Source: Dryas octopetala
Lineage: Eukaryota; Streptophyta; Magnoliopsida; Rosales; Rosaceae
DNA length: 64,000 nt
Direction of reading: 5' to 3'
NCBI GenBank assembly: GCA_963921425.1
Contig: OY992834.1
Span: 4,340,001 to 4,404,000, forward strand
Shown here: in pieces, positions 23,728 to 36,591 of the stretch
Layout: every line of letters starts with the position of its first letter
Position numbering within the stretch: position 1 is the stretch's first letter
Position numbers and translations under genes: made by a program
The notes under the pieces: model-generated
Told to the model about the DNA's origin: nothing
What the model saw: the letters and a program-made list of their open reading frames with translations, nothing else
Databases searched by the model: none

Positions 23728-26700
23728 TCATTTTAGTATAATTCTAGGGGGAAGGTAAGTTTTTGGTGCTGGCTGCTCCAAGCAAAGACTCTCACAAGTT
23801 TTAAGCTTTACAATAGTATGAGCATTGAGGCTATATCTCTTCTGAACTTCTGCAAATCCCCTGTTGAGCACTTGCTGCACCCAATTTTCCACCACCCTAT
23901 ACCTGTCTGACAAATATACAGCTGCAAGTAATTGTTCCATGACTTCTGAGTCGATTTCTAGCAAACACTTTGAATCAACAAACTTGTGGAAGCTATTCTT
24001 GATCTCCTTCAATATTTTCTCAGCAAGTGCATCAAAATCAACTGGCTTGAATACCACTGTTTCATCCACCTGATCAAAAAATTCTTGCAACCAAGCCTTG
24101 GAGTTTTCAGATACACAGTCATTTTCAGAACTCCCGTTGTCTGTGTTTTGAACTGCATTCTCTTCAGCTGGAAGGTTGAGATCCAGATACCTAGTTGATG
24201 TCTTGTTAGCTCGTTTGGGCATCTCTGAGACTTCATGCTGCTCTGGAGATTCATTGACACCCACCAGCTTCCTTTTATTCAGAAAATGTGGGTTGGATAT
24301 GCCTTCTTTAATTGAATTGGAGGATGCCCTCCAGTTTTGGCTTATGTTGCTGTCTTCAAAGGCGCATTCAATTGTAATCTGCACAGGCCACCCTTTTGCT
24401 TGTAAGATTCTTTCCTCGGAATAGTGGGAGTGTCCCTTTGTGGAAGTGAGAATACTGCTGCCCTTTGAGAATTTTGAAGTCGTTACAAACATTGCATTAT
24501 TGGTGCTGACTTGTCTTCCATGAGAATCTGATAATTTACCAGTCAATAGAGCCTGGGACAAACTATTTTGAGCCACCACATCCGCCTTGTCTACATTTTC
24601 TAGGAAGACAATGGACAAGGGGTTTTTGCACAATTCTCCAGCAACATAATCAACAACTGTTTTACCTCTAAACCTAGCATCATAACCATTCATTACTTGA
24701 CAATCAATGGTTGTGTCTGAATGGCTCACTCCGTCCTGATAATTCAAATCCACACAGATCAATTGTTCCTGGCTTCCATATAATACCTCAGCGAGGGCAA
24801 CAGCAATTTTCTTTTTACCATACCTATCAGGTCCAGTAAAATTAAACCATATATCCCCTCTGTGGCTTGCTCCACAGCTTTTTTCACTTCTTGATCGGTG
24901 GTGAGCTATTCTTTGGCTAATAACACTTATAGCTTCAATTTGCCAGCCAACCCTCTCAAAGAGAGCTCTAAAAATCATCTTGACATCACTTGGATCAAAT
25001 ATCCCATGGTTGTCAGGACTTGAGCAGAATGATGATTGAGCAGTGAAATTAGAGAGATTCCCATTGACTAAATCTACATCAGAAGAAAAGCAGCCTGAGA
25101 TATCCTGTTGAAGTCCTTGATTCTGATTTAGAGGTTTATTCAGTTTATTACTAGAAGGAGAAGAGCATATTCCTAACCCTAAATCTGTGGTCACAGAAGT
25201 AGCAGATGTGGGAGATGCTTGGCTACCATCAACCACACTTGAATTGGACAAACTGCAAGGAGACCTGAGGCCACCCGATTCAAGATCTTCATGTTTTGAA
25301 GGTTTTTCCCATACTTCAGATGAGAAACTGTCATTCTTAGCCTTGGGAGGAATGCTCGACTGTGATGTGGTTATCTTTTGCACATCTATGGGCATGCATG
25401 AATTTGCATTCTTGCACTCAGTTTTATTTGAAGAAATGTTGATATTGTTGCCATGATTGTCCTTCTTGTCTTCAGCAGACTGAAAGCCCATTATAGTCGG
25501 AAACAAGTTTGCTTCAGGAGGGGGATGAGAGCGAAGAAGATGCTGGCATGTATTATCCCAATTATTTTGCAGTCCTGTAACCTTTGCACTCAATAAGACA
25601 CCATCATCTTTGGTCTGCACTGAAGAGATACATACTAGTTTTCAAACAAATAATGGAAATAAACCGGTAATTGAAGTAAACATTTCAAAATTCCAACAAA
25701 CGAAAGAACGCAACTAAATGTCATCTAGAAAACACAAGATGCCAAACAATAAATATTACACAAGATACTGAACATAAAAATAGCAGTGCAAGTATTGAGC
25801 TTTATAAGTTTCTTATCCTTAACAAGGGTGTCTTAACGGACAAAAGGGTGCATACTTTTGCCCAAATATCTTAGTCAGAATCATTTCTCTAAAGGCTCAA
25901 AGAGCAAAAAACATAAAGCTTTACATGAACGCAGTACATGTATGCATGTGTGTGTGCATAAAATCTATTCCAAGAGGGGCACTTCAAGGAGTTCAGCTAG
26001 CAATATATCCCACCATATGCTCCCATTCCAAAGGTTTGGCATATCGCTGGATATAGAAAAATAAACACTTGTGGCACTCCCCGCCCCTAAATAGCTAGCT
26101 ATGTATCTTTGGTCACTCTAATGTGATGTTACACTGAATTGAGAATGTATTGATCGTTAAACACACCTTCATATCCAATCCCTTGTTTGTGCCAACAGGA
26201 GCCATCTGCAACCAAGAAGGCAAGCTGGCTTGGTGCTGACCTGCCACTGGAGCAGTAAAACCTCGATTTGAAATAGCATATACTTCTTGCTCACATTTTT
26301 CATTGCACTGATGATTGCGGGGCAGGCATTGATATGAACAACTTAATGGGAGCTTTAAGTCAGAAGGTGCTGAAAAGAACCCACCGAATGGAACAAATGA
26401 CTCCATCAAGCTGTAAGTATATAATGACCAGGAAACTGTGAGATTCAATGAGCACATATAGTCAGGAACCAAACTGAGTTCCAAACACATGGAAAAGAAA
26501 AAAGTGAGAAATCAACCTTTGTTCAAAAGCATGTAAATTATAAAAAACAAAACTAAGAAACCATTGGCACCAAACACCAGTAAGAGAGAGTGAGAGAAAA
26601 GTTGCCAATGAAATTTTATGATTATAGAAAATAAAATTACCGTCCTACACATTTCTTATACTACACATATGCCAGTATGCCACTATTGATCCTTGCATAG

Positions 26701-28331
26701 CAAGTTAGCAACCCAGTTATGACCCTTGCAAATTCACTTTGATTCATGGCTCATAAATTACTATGGTACTAGACTCAAGTTGAAACCATCATATAAAGTA
26801 GATTTTTCTCTCATATAAGGTAACACTATTTAAAAATTGCAACATATAGCTTGACATTTACAGACTATAGTAGTTGGCTGATAACCTGACTCCTCCAAAA
26901 ATCAAGCTATACCACAAGAAGTGAACAAACTATATCAGAATATTAAATTTGGAAAATAAAGAAGAAGAAGAAGGTACAACTCTCACATATCAATAAATTA
27001 TGTCGTAAACTCCATGTAAGAGCATCTGAGCAAAGATGACATAGTTTTATAATTCACAAGCAAACAAGAAAAAGCTTTATATGTTATCAAATTTAAAACT
27101 GAGACCAAGAAAGTCCATGTAATATAGATTATAGGGCAACATACCTAGACCTGGGATATGATTCAGGCATGGAAGGTCTGAGAGAAGTGATGGGAAGAAG
27201 CTGCAAGTCCCAGTCTTTTTCTACAGATGGAAACCTACTCACAAACTTCAAGTAGCTACCATAGCTAGCTGTGGCACCAATTAACCAGAGCTTCCCACGA
27301 TGAAGCTCCAACAACTTTGTCAATTGGGCAATAACATAGCTCACTGAGTCACTCGAAGCACTGTCAGCAACAAATGCCTTCAAGTCTCCAATATTCAACA
27401 CCAGCCCAGGTCCCAAACACTGCTCTACCAACTGACCGACCTCCCCAAACCTTGAATTCACAGACCCTTTATCACAACCCTCGGCTATGAACTTTGAGAA
27501 GTCTTTTTCAGTGCAAATTACAGTCAACCCAGATAGCTCCACTGGCAAGACACAATCTTTTCTTTTCTCCAGAGCTTCCATGAAGCTCCGAAGCGCATCG
27601 TAAGCACATACACCCACAAGCAGAGGATTCCTCCCCTTGTTCCTCCCAAGAACCTCTCCTATTCTCCTAGAGTTCTCGTCCCCGTCGTTCAAAAACCCGG
27701 AAAACGGAAAAGCAGAGCTCCGACGACCCGGGTCCGAATACTCAGTCAGGTTGCAGAGAAACAAAGGGTGGTGACCTCTGGAGCGCGAGTATCTGAGGAG
27801 GTGAGGGAAAGGGCGCAAAATGGCGAGCTTAATTTCGGAGCTCCGGAAACCCGCTTCGGCGAAGACCCGACTGACGACCGGGTCGTCGAGAATGGACAGA
27901 ATCAGGTGCTGGAGCTCCACTTTGACGCAGGAAATGGAGGACTGCTGCGGCGAGAGCTGCTGCTGCTGATGGTACAGATGGTAATTCTCGGGCTGCCTCC
28001 TCTGGTTGGCTTGGGAGCGTTTGATGGCGGCCATGAGCGAGTTGGACACGGGCGGGTCGTCGGCGAGTTGGGTGGAGCTGACCCGGTCGAGCGAGACACT
28101 GAGGCAGAGCTCGAGAGCCTTGAATTGGAGACGGGGCGAGTAGGCTGAGTTTCGGGCACGCGCGCAGGCCTCGCGTAGGGCGGAGGACGGGAGGGAGAGG
28201 AGGGCAGAGATTGCGTGGAGCGACGTCGTTTGGGCGTGGCCTCTGCGGCGCGCGACGGCCACGGCCTCGTCCAGCGCGTGGGCTGCCTCCGGGGTTAGGC
28301 ATTGCCTAGCCACAGTAACCGGCGTAGGCAT
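23728..28331 (-). CDS. SMXL8: SMAX1-LIKE protein of the D53/SMXL6-7-8 clade, strigolactone-signalling repressor
   Basis: Exons 28331-27145, 26410-26167 and 25614-23728 (minus, GT-AG) encode 1,105 aa, the usual length. The N-terminus MPTPVTVARQCLTPEAAHAL opens a double Clp-N domain (about 10-60 and 95-180). A degenerate first nucleotide site lies near 229-240. A degenerate P-loop GPDRYGKKK begins at 738. The RGKT degron motif is at 793-796 and the EAR motif LDLNLP at 954-959. In the family, D14-MAX2/D3 ubiquitinates these nuclear repressors on strigolactone perception; RGKT is needed for degradation and EAR recruits TOPLESS. Both being intact argues for a functional repressor. Assignment to SMXL8 rather than SMXL6/7 rests on gene order, not phylogeny, so the symbol is tentative. 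Poly-Gln at 122-125 is short. Confidence 0.93.
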
Positions 28332-30246
28332 CGCCGTCGAGCATAAAAGAACAAAACAAAGTTATAAAATTTCGATTCTTTATTCGCTTAATTAATTCTT
28401 GAAAGTTGAACAAAACAAATAGATTATAGAAAATATCTCTTAAATTAAAAAAAAAAAAAGAAGAGGAACCCTTTTAGATTATTAAATTTTGGGCATAATA
28501 TATGTAAGCTTGTTGTGTCGAAGTGTCATGTGTGGGGAGGAGTTGTAAACTTGTAATTATTTATTGGGGAAGGAAAGGACTATTAGCCATAGCACATTAT
28601 ATGGTGTGAAGTGTGAAGTGTGAAGTGTTGTTGTTGTTGTTGGGTGAGGGTGGAGGTGAGGCCCACATGATGAAGGAGGGGGGGAGTGAGGGGCCCACAA
28701 CAGAAAGGCAAATGAACAGGTAAGCTATGACTGGTGAGCATAGATTCTCTTCTATTAATCTCAGGTATCTTGCATTTTCCGTGTAATGGGTGAATATATT
28801 TCTCAGTTGTAAGAAAATCTTGGATCACCTAAAAATGAAAAGTAATGGTTGTATTGTAGAATTTGATGTGGTCGGGTGAGTTGAGTATGACTGTATGAGT
28901 AATGAGTGTGTGTAGAGAATACTGTAATGTATTAATGTATTATCATCATCGTGATTCATCAATTCATCATCATGTTTGAGCTTTGAGCTTGGGAGTGAAT
29001 GAATGAATAAAAGATGCTGCGTCCACTTACTCTTTGAGTGGGCCACAAACTGACCGTCAATGTCACTATCTGCTTAGGTGTCGAGCATGGTGTGATGGTA
29101 CTGTTATAAATGAGTTGACTCAATGAGTTATTTCAATTTTCAACTCAACATTATTGCTAGTATAAGATGCTATGCTCTCTATAACTTTCTCGATCATCTG
29201 GATTCTGGCACAAAAATACCAGTTCATACGAGGAATTTAGTTTGTTGCAAATACATGGGTATCTTCCAAATACTCCAAATGCATGGCTTTTGGGACCGAG
29301 TCAGCACGAGTTGGATCGGAATCAATTTGTCTTGTTATAAGACTATTCTCTCTCACTCTTTATAGCTTCAAAAATATATATGTAAAAAGTTGGAAAAGTG
29401 ATAGCTATGATGAGAATGAACCCTACAACCACCACCATACACATACACATCATTCATGATCACCTTAGAGAATCTCGATCGTACGTCTGAAAAGATCTTT
29501 TTTTCCTTCTTTTTTGTTTTTGAGTTTTGATTTTTGAATGGAAATAATATATGGTCCCCCTCACCCATCAGCATCAAAGGTTTTCTACCTTTCTTTACCA
29601 ATTGCTAGTTGAATGCTAGCTTCTTCCCTCACCCAAACTGTTTCAGAGTTGGACCAAAAAAAAAACTGTTTCAGAATAGTACTTCGTCAACAGATTATAC
29701 ACAGTGGGAGAGGGAGAGAGAGAGATGATTAATTAAGTAAAAGAAGGTGGTGTTTGATTTGATTTGATGTGTTTTTTGTTGCTAGCTTGTGTGTTCACTT
29801 TTGCCAACCCTTCCAGCTGCTTTTCCCCCTATACCAAACAAGTGTCTTCTCAATCCATCAAGACCTTTCCTCGCCCCTCCAAACACTACCCCAGTACTCG
29901 ACTCATCAACCACTGAAAATTAATTCAACTTTATTTCTAGAATTTAAGTGTGCAATAAGCCAATAACTTATTCTAGCTTCTCCTTCTTCATGAATCATGA
30001 ATGATTCAGAAATGTATACGATGTGGTTTTCTCTATTTTATTTATTTGTGCATTGAACAAAACTATGATTAATTACCGCTCATTTAAATTATATGGACAA
30101 ACACAATTCATCAAATTAAATTAAATACTTTTTATTTAGCTTTTTTTTTTGTAAGAATTTCATAAAATATAAATAATTTTAATTATTAAATTATAGACCC
30201 AAAATAGAATGTCCTTTTTTTTTTTTTTTTAACTTGAAGCTTCTTA
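28332..30246. other. SMXL upstream region and intergenic DNA
   Basis: Presumed promoter and leader of the SMXL gene on the right-hand side of its start codon. It contains a (TGT)n run at about 28625-28642 and GGGCCCAC at 28691. No gene seen further right; short open frames at 28583-29966 show no domains. Confidence 0.5.
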
Positions 30247-30255
30247 TATATATAT

Positions 30256-30948
30256 GGGTCAATTATATTTTGCACCCATGTTGTTTGGGTGAAATAACAC
30301 TTTAGTCCATCACCTTCAAAATGTACCAATCTCAAACTCAAACTTTAAAATCTTTACAACTTTGTCCTTCCCTTAAATTGACATTTGGGTCAACCGTTAA
30401 TTAATTGCTTACGTGGAGGGTGTGGGTCCACCATTTTTGCTGACATGACCTTTTACTTTAGATTTTCATTACAAGGCAATTTTGGTATTCAACAAAAATC
30501 TTATTCAATTAAAAAAATATATAAATGTAGTTAAAAGAAGAGTCGAACCCGTGACCACCCAGGTGAAGCTGAGGCACTCTCCCACCTGAGGTAGTTCAAT
30601 CAGCAAAGGCAGTTCAAGTGGGAGAGTGCCTCAGCTTCACTTGGGTGGTCTGGAGTTCGACTCTTCTTGTAGCTACATTTTTATTCCTTTGAATTGAATA
30701 AGATTTTTGTTGAGTGCCCAAATTGCCCTATAGTGAAAATATGCAGTGGAAGGCCATGTTAGTAAAAATGGTGGACTCACATCCTCCACATAAGCACTTA
30801 ACAATTAACCCAACAGTCAATTTAATAGAAGGACAAAATTGCACAGATTTAAAAGTTTGAGTTTGAGTTTGAGATTGGTACATTTTGAAAGTAAGGGATC
30901 AAATTGTTATTTCACCCAAATAATAGGGGTGTAAAATGTAATTGACCC
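30256..30948. mobile_element. 693-bp near-complete palindrome (Mutator-like fold-back) in (TA)n
   Basis: Termini 'gggtcaattatattttgcac' and its complement bound arms of about 330 bp that pair almost throughout; the centre is near 30602. The 9-bp flanks are TATATATAT on both sides (30247-30255 and 30949-30957), although TA-repeat context makes this weak as a duplication. The inner part of each arm is tRNA-like. A transcript would fold into a hairpin of about 330 bp. Confidence 0.85.
30536..30665. repeat. Pair of inverted tRNA-like (SINE-head-like) segments
   Basis: Plus-strand 30597-30665 reads 'cagttcaagtgggagagtg' (A-box-like), then 'ggagttcgactcttc' (B-box-like) about 37 nt later. The left arm 30536-30590 carries the complement with 'gggttcgactctt'. 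Spacing and boxes fit a tRNA-derived SINE head. It is not a functional tRNA as far as I can tell. Confidence 0.5.
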
Positions 30949-30957
30949 TATATATAT

Positions 30958-31930
30958 GTATGTATATGACACAATTATAGAAGAAAAACTTCTGTGTAAC
31001 AAGGGTATACTTCCTTACTTTTACAAAATCTCTTTACAAATTAGTCATGTAAGAATAGGCATGCCTCCATTATACACAAATTTTTTTCTTTCATATATAA
31101 TGATGATAACTAAATTTCACTTTTAGTCCTTGTAGTTTAAGTTATGTTCCACTTTGGTTCATGTTGTTTCAATTGCTCGATTTGATTTTACTTATGTAGT
31201 TTACAAATCATTGCAATTCAATGATATCCTAATATTTTTGTCAATTAATTCGTTAAATTGGTCATTGAATCATTAGCATCTAATAGAATGTAAAGTAGTT
31301 GACGATTTCATAAATAAAAATGTTAATGTGTTCTTGAATTGTAACAATTTGTAATTACATTATTAAAATTATAATAATTAAAACCATAGAGCCTAAAATA
31401 GAACTTCGCTCAAATAATAGGGACACAACAAATGAAATTTGTCTTAGTAGTGATTAATTGTGCTGTCATTTTCGACTGTCAAAAATGAAAAAAGGTGCTG
31501 TCATTTTCGCATGTATAAATGTTGTCCTCTCCATGGCCAAAGAGACACACATCCGCAGTCCCACCCAAATTGTAACTAAAATTCAGTTTTATTTATTTTT
31601 TGTGATAGAGATCGAGATATGAAAAAGGAAGAATCGGGTTTTCTAGATATTTGCGTTTGGAATCTCAAGCTTTAATCATGAATTCTTTAAAGTTGCAAAC
31701 TGTGCATTATATGCTCAGAATAGTTCTACTAATAGAATTGCAATTTGCATAATAGTATTAAATAAAATATGATTTAAATAAATTAAATATTATCATGGCC
31801 AAAAAAAAAGATTATCTTATTATTTGATAAATAATACTTAATAATTTTAGGCTTGTAGCAATTTTATTTACTAATTACCTCTTTATACATTGACTTTTTC
31901 GCGTGAAATGAATCGCGAGTAATAAGTATA
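30958..31930. other. Intergenic, no gene seen
   Basis: AT-rich DNA with fragments resembling the 'tagtccttgtagtttaagtt' class of transposon end at about 31122 without a partner. No coding sequence. Confidence 0.5.
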
Positions 31931-31931
31931 A

Positions 31932-32088
31932 ACAATTCTTGACAAAAAAAAAAAGTAATAACAATTAAAAATGTGTTCTTAGATTGAATGATCACCACAA
32001 CAAGTGATAAACAATTCTTGACAAAAAAAAAAAGTAATAACAATTAAAAATGTGTTCTTAGATTGAATGATCACAACAAACAAGTGAC
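31932..32088. repeat. 79-bp tandem duplication
   Basis: 'acaattcttgac' plus a poly-A run and 'agtaataacaattaaaaatg' begins at 31932 and recurs at 32011, with nearly identical sequence for about 77 bp. It is a recent simple duplication. Confidence 0.85.
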
Positions 32089-32530
32089 ACTCAATTCCTG
32101 ATTTAGTGCGGCATGTTGTTTGCGTTTTCCGTTTTCGGTGGTGTACCAGTAACTCATCAAGCCCTTTACTTTTTCACTTATAATTGAAAGAAATTCACAT
32201 ATTGATATCGAAGGTTGGTTCATTAGGGTACCCACAAGGCCACAACCAATATTATAGTTTCCAGTCTCAGATATAAAGGTGTTGTGCTGTCACTGTATAT
32301 ATATATATATATATATTAGTCTGATACTTTGCGATTTGATTCAAAATTACTCTCACTTTTGCAGTTGAAAACTTCCTTCTTGGCATATATCATTATTGCA
32401 CCATTTACTGAATAAGCTTTTCATGCACATATAAAGAGAGTGATGGGATTTGACTTCTTTTTCTTTTGGGCCATAATCTCCATCTACATTATATATATAT
32501 ATATATATATATATTTATCTTTATATATAT

Positions 32531-32899
32531 AGGCTTCTTGAAGTATACTTCAATTTATTTATATTGAGATATGACCTTATTAGGGCTCACACGAGTCGTT
32601 TTGTGTCGATCCGAACCGTTCGCAAGAATCATCTTCATTGATAGATCATTCTTGTAAAAAATTAGCCAAATTGGAAATTATTTGCCTATCTAACTTTGAT
32701 AAAACAAATAAACGGTTTCATCGAAAATATTTGGTTCGTCCATTTATTTGATCAAAGTTAGATAGACAAATGATTTCCGATTTGGCTAATTTTTTGCAAT
32801 AATGATCTATCTATGGAGATGTAAAAATTAAACGGTTCGGATCGACACAAAACGACTCATGTGGGCCCCAACAGGGTATACCTCAACAGAAGGAGCCTG
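32531..32899. mobile_element. Fold-back MITE, family 1 copy B, inside (TA)n
   Basis: Same family as 5221-5628, with better-preserved ends: left 'aggcttcttgaagtatac', right '...gtatacctcaacagaaggagcctg'. TA repeats flank both ends. Palindromic arms of about 170 bp. No ORF. Confidence 0.88.
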
Positions 32900-32916
32900 T
32901 ATATATATATATATAT

Positions 32917-33345
32917 AGAGGATTGCTTTAAAGCTAACTAGTTAATAAGTTAATACGAAGCTAACCATGCTTTTTGGCCCACCACATCACTAATTTCATA
33001 ATCCGAACCCTCAATTATTTAGGACCTACTTCAAAGATCATCATTGCAAAAAAACAATTAAATCAACTAAATCAACTAAATCGAAAATCATGTAATCATC
33101 TAATTGAAATCAAATAAATAGACGATCAATATTTTCGATAAAAATATAAAAATAGTTGTTATTATAATCAAATGGCTAAATGATTTTTTATTTTGGAGAT
33201 TTTTTACATGAATGATCTTTGAAGTAGAGCCTAAAAAATAAATTGTTTGAATTTTGAGATTACATTGTGTAGTGGGTCCAACAGGATAATTAGCTTTGTA
33301 TTAAGTTATTAACTTACTAACTAGTTAGTTTTAAATCATTTTTGA
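32917..33345. mobile_element. Fold-back MITE, family 2 copy C
   Basis: Termini 'agaggattgctttaaagcta' and the complement of '...ctaactagttagttttaaatca', each bordered by (TA)n. Arms are imperfectly palindromic. It is related to copy D, in opposite relative orientation. Confidence 0.8.
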
Positions 33346-33360
33346 TATATATATATATAT

Positions 33361-33763
33361 ACAATAATGCTCTAAAACTAACTAGTTAGTAAGTTAATAC
33401 AAAACTAACCACCATGTTGGGGCCACCACACAATGTAATCTCAAAATCCAAACCGTCTATTTTTTAAGCTTACTTCAAAGATTATCCTTGTAAAAAATCT
33501 TCAAATTCGGAAATCATTTAGTCATTTGATTATAACAACAACTATTTATATGTTTTTATCGAAAACACTGATCGTCTATTTATTTGATCTCAATTAGATG
33601 ACTAAATGATTTCCGATTTAGTTGATTTTTTGTAATGATGATCTTTGAAGTATGACCTAAATAATTGATGGTTCGGATTATAAGATTAGTTATGTGGTAG
33701 TCCCAAAAGTATAGTTAGTTTCGTATTAACTTACTAACTAGTTAGTTTTAGAGCACTCCTCTA
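33361..33763. mobile_element. Fold-back MITE, family 2 copy D
   Basis: Left 'aatgctctaaaactaactag' and right '...ctagttagttttagagcact' pair, with TA repeats on both sides. The interior shares 'gtctatttatttgatc' and 'aaatgatttccgatttag' with family 1, although the termini differ. Confidence 0.82.
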
Positions 33764-34085
33764 TATATATATATATATCTCACAATAATTTCTTCTACTG
33801 AAATTTATAAGGAAAATACTAAGAGTTCCAACTTTTTTTCTTAACATTTGTTTCTCATTTTACGTGGCATTACTTTACTGGACATGATACTTTTTTTTTT
33901 TTAATTTTTTTTTAATTTTTTAATATCCAATGTATGAATACTATGTAAATAGTTAGGAAAAAAAAATTGAAATCCCGATCAATATTGAGTTTATAATTCT
34001 ATTCCTTGGTGGGTTTTCTCTATTGAGGTATGATTGTAGTGGGGTCATTGCGTCATTAGTCATTAGTCATTACTACTCTCGCATT

Positions 34086-34631
34086 CAGTGGCGGATCCAG
34101 AAACCTTCTGCTATGAGGGCAAGATTAAGTGAGCAGGCCGCAGGCGCAGTCGCGCAGCGACAGTCGCCGAATGACGAAGCGAGGCAGGCTGGCAGCGAGC
34201 AAGGCAGCAAAGGGCGTCGCGTCGCGAGGGAGAAGTAGCCAAGTAGCAAGTAGAGCAGGCGTCGGCGCGGGTAAAGGAGCAGACTTGGTTTCAGACTTTC
34301 AATTTCTGTCGTTCTGTCTTCTGTGTGGCTGGACTCAGACTTGGTTTAATTAGCTTGCCAAAACGACGTCGTTTAGGCAAGTTTAGAATTCAAAAAACAA
34401 CATACGCATTTCACGTGACACTTGACACCTTCATCTTTCTCACCAATCTGTTCAGCTGTTCTTCATTTCTCTCTGCCATTTTCACAAACACTTGCTTCTC
34501 TTGCCCCTCTGCCTGCCACTGCTGCCAGTAACACCCCAATCTTCATGGGGTCAAAAAATTTTCTCAAGCCCAGTAATTCTGGGTTCATGGGGTCAATTGA
34601 CCCTATTGACCCCATTGTAGATCCGCCCCTG
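34086..34631. mobile_element. Non-autonomous hAT element with perfect 8-bp target duplication
   Basis: Terminal inverted repeats CAGTGGCGGATCCAG and (reverse complement of the right end) CAGGGGCGGATCTAC match at 12 of 15 positions. The 8-mer CTCGCATT flanks both sides exactly (34078-34085, 34632-34639). The 546-bp interior is GC-rich on the left (34130-34290), has the perfect palindrome AAACGACGTCGTTT at 34361-34374, and has 'catggggtcaa' subterminal repeats on the right. No transposase. Confidence 0.92.
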
Positions 34632-34639
34632 CTCGCATT

Positions 34640-36590
34640 AATATATTGTTTAAGGATTGGAAATTAAAGAAGAAATGTTATTAATAATTTAAAAAGTAGA
34701 TAAGTAGTGTGAGTACTATAGTTAGTTTGTATGTAGGATTATACTTGTGATAACTGATAAGATATAATTGGAATGTGCTATTGCGTATGTACTTATCGCA
34801 GCACTTATGCTTTTATTATATATGTTACAACCTTTGCTGGATGGTTTAAAATGTGTAGGAACCGAATCAAGATACACCATTTTTTTTATTTTTTTGAGAA
34901 AGCATCAAGATACACCATTGTTTCTTCGCTAATTACTCTTATCTATTAATTCCCTTAAAACAATGTAACATTTATGGGTGATGGAGAATTTAGAATCAAT
35001 TTTCCCTATCTGTATATATCTTCCATTTATTGAAAAAAGTTTGATGTGCAATTGTAGGACGAAATGTGTCGAATTCTCGTAAAAATGTGTATGAAATTCA
35101 ATATTTATAATTATCAAATATGTTATATGTGAAATCTCATTTGTTGCCCTGTTATCGATGTACAAAAACAAAAATTTTGTACATAACATTTATCAAAACT
35201 CAATAAAATCTGTTGCATTCGTCAAAACTCAATAGAATATGTTCTTATGTAGAGAATGATATTGATTAGATGCTAATTGCTTTGGTACAAAGCAACTACA
35301 AGAGTTGACACGTTTCTTTTAATGAAGAATTTTAAGCATTAAACTAGCTAGTGTGAAAGAAAGAAGAAGAATTCAATTAAAATTGAAACGGCACAATTAA
35401 GGTCGGTCCATATAAGGACCAACAGTGCACAAACAAGATGAATATATGAATTTAAATTTTTATTATTTTGATAAATTGCGGCTAGTGAGGTGAAGTTGGT
35501 ATGGCCACGAATATATTCATTCAAATTGAAAACTCCTTGGGACCATGATTCAACATGCTTGTCGCATAAAGCTGCTTCCAGATGATTTCATTCTTTCATT
35601 TTCTTTCCCTCTTATTTTTATTCTTAATGGTAATAATATTTTATTTTAAGCTTTAATAATAAATATAAAATTTCGACAATATGGTATAGTTACTCTAAAA
35701 GCTATACGAATAAAATGTACAAGTGGGTCTAGCAGCAAAATAATAAGTATATGACAAATTATAAATTCAGATATTTTAAGTTTGAAATATCTTAAGCGCA
35801 AATATGCATGTTTGAATTTACATTATACAAGTAGTTTAAAAGCACAAGGCATTAAGACCTTGTTATCCTTGTACTTAAACAAAGCTAATGTGGACGAGAA
35901 TGACACTGATTTTTGAGCACCAAAAAGAAGTTGAAGAACACTAAAAGAGCATTACAAGACACCAACACTGTAATTTTCAAAAGCTACGGACAAGGGCACC
36001 CCACTTGCCAAAAATAAGAGATCTTTCCAATCAAATAGAGAGTCAATAGACAATGGTCCAAATAAATTTTTCGAACCCTGCAGTTGCCAAGTCTACACAA
36101 TTAACCATGGAAGGGAATTAAGAACCACCCCACTCGTATCTTCTATTCCATATTCTGTAAAATCCAATAGTGGCTTATGTTCATACCTCCCATCAACTTT
36201 ATAATGCTACAATTGCTAGGATCAACCAGCCTCCAATGGTTTCCTTCCAAATCAAATAAAAGAAATGACTAATGAGAGAGAACTAGAAAATAGGAAACAT
36301 CTTTAATAATGTGATTGTAATAGGATTTTTACTTTTTTTTTTATTGATATTGTGTTTATATTAACAATAATGTTGTTTTAAGAATTAAAGATTACGTGTT
36401 TTGAGTTTAGTATTTAAAAATTTTGTTGGGACATATGGCATGATCCAAAGTCTAAGACAATATTAAAATTTTAGATATAATTACAAGATCAACACAAAAA
36501 ATATTGGGTGCTTTAATTAGAAACAAAAAATGAGAAAGAAATTTAACTCAAACTCCAGTCGGCCAAAAAATTAAGTAGAAACTCAAACTG
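34640..36590. other. Intergenic, no gene seen
   Basis: AT-rich sequence with no recognisable coding or RNA gene. Short minus-strand frames near 34929-35189 lack any domain. Confidence 0.5.
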
Positions 36591-36591
36591 T

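Noticed and set aside
30597..30665. Functional tRNA gene
   Set aside because: A/B-box-like motifs exist, but I cannot fold a full cloverleaf with an acceptor stem, and it sits inside a transposon arm.
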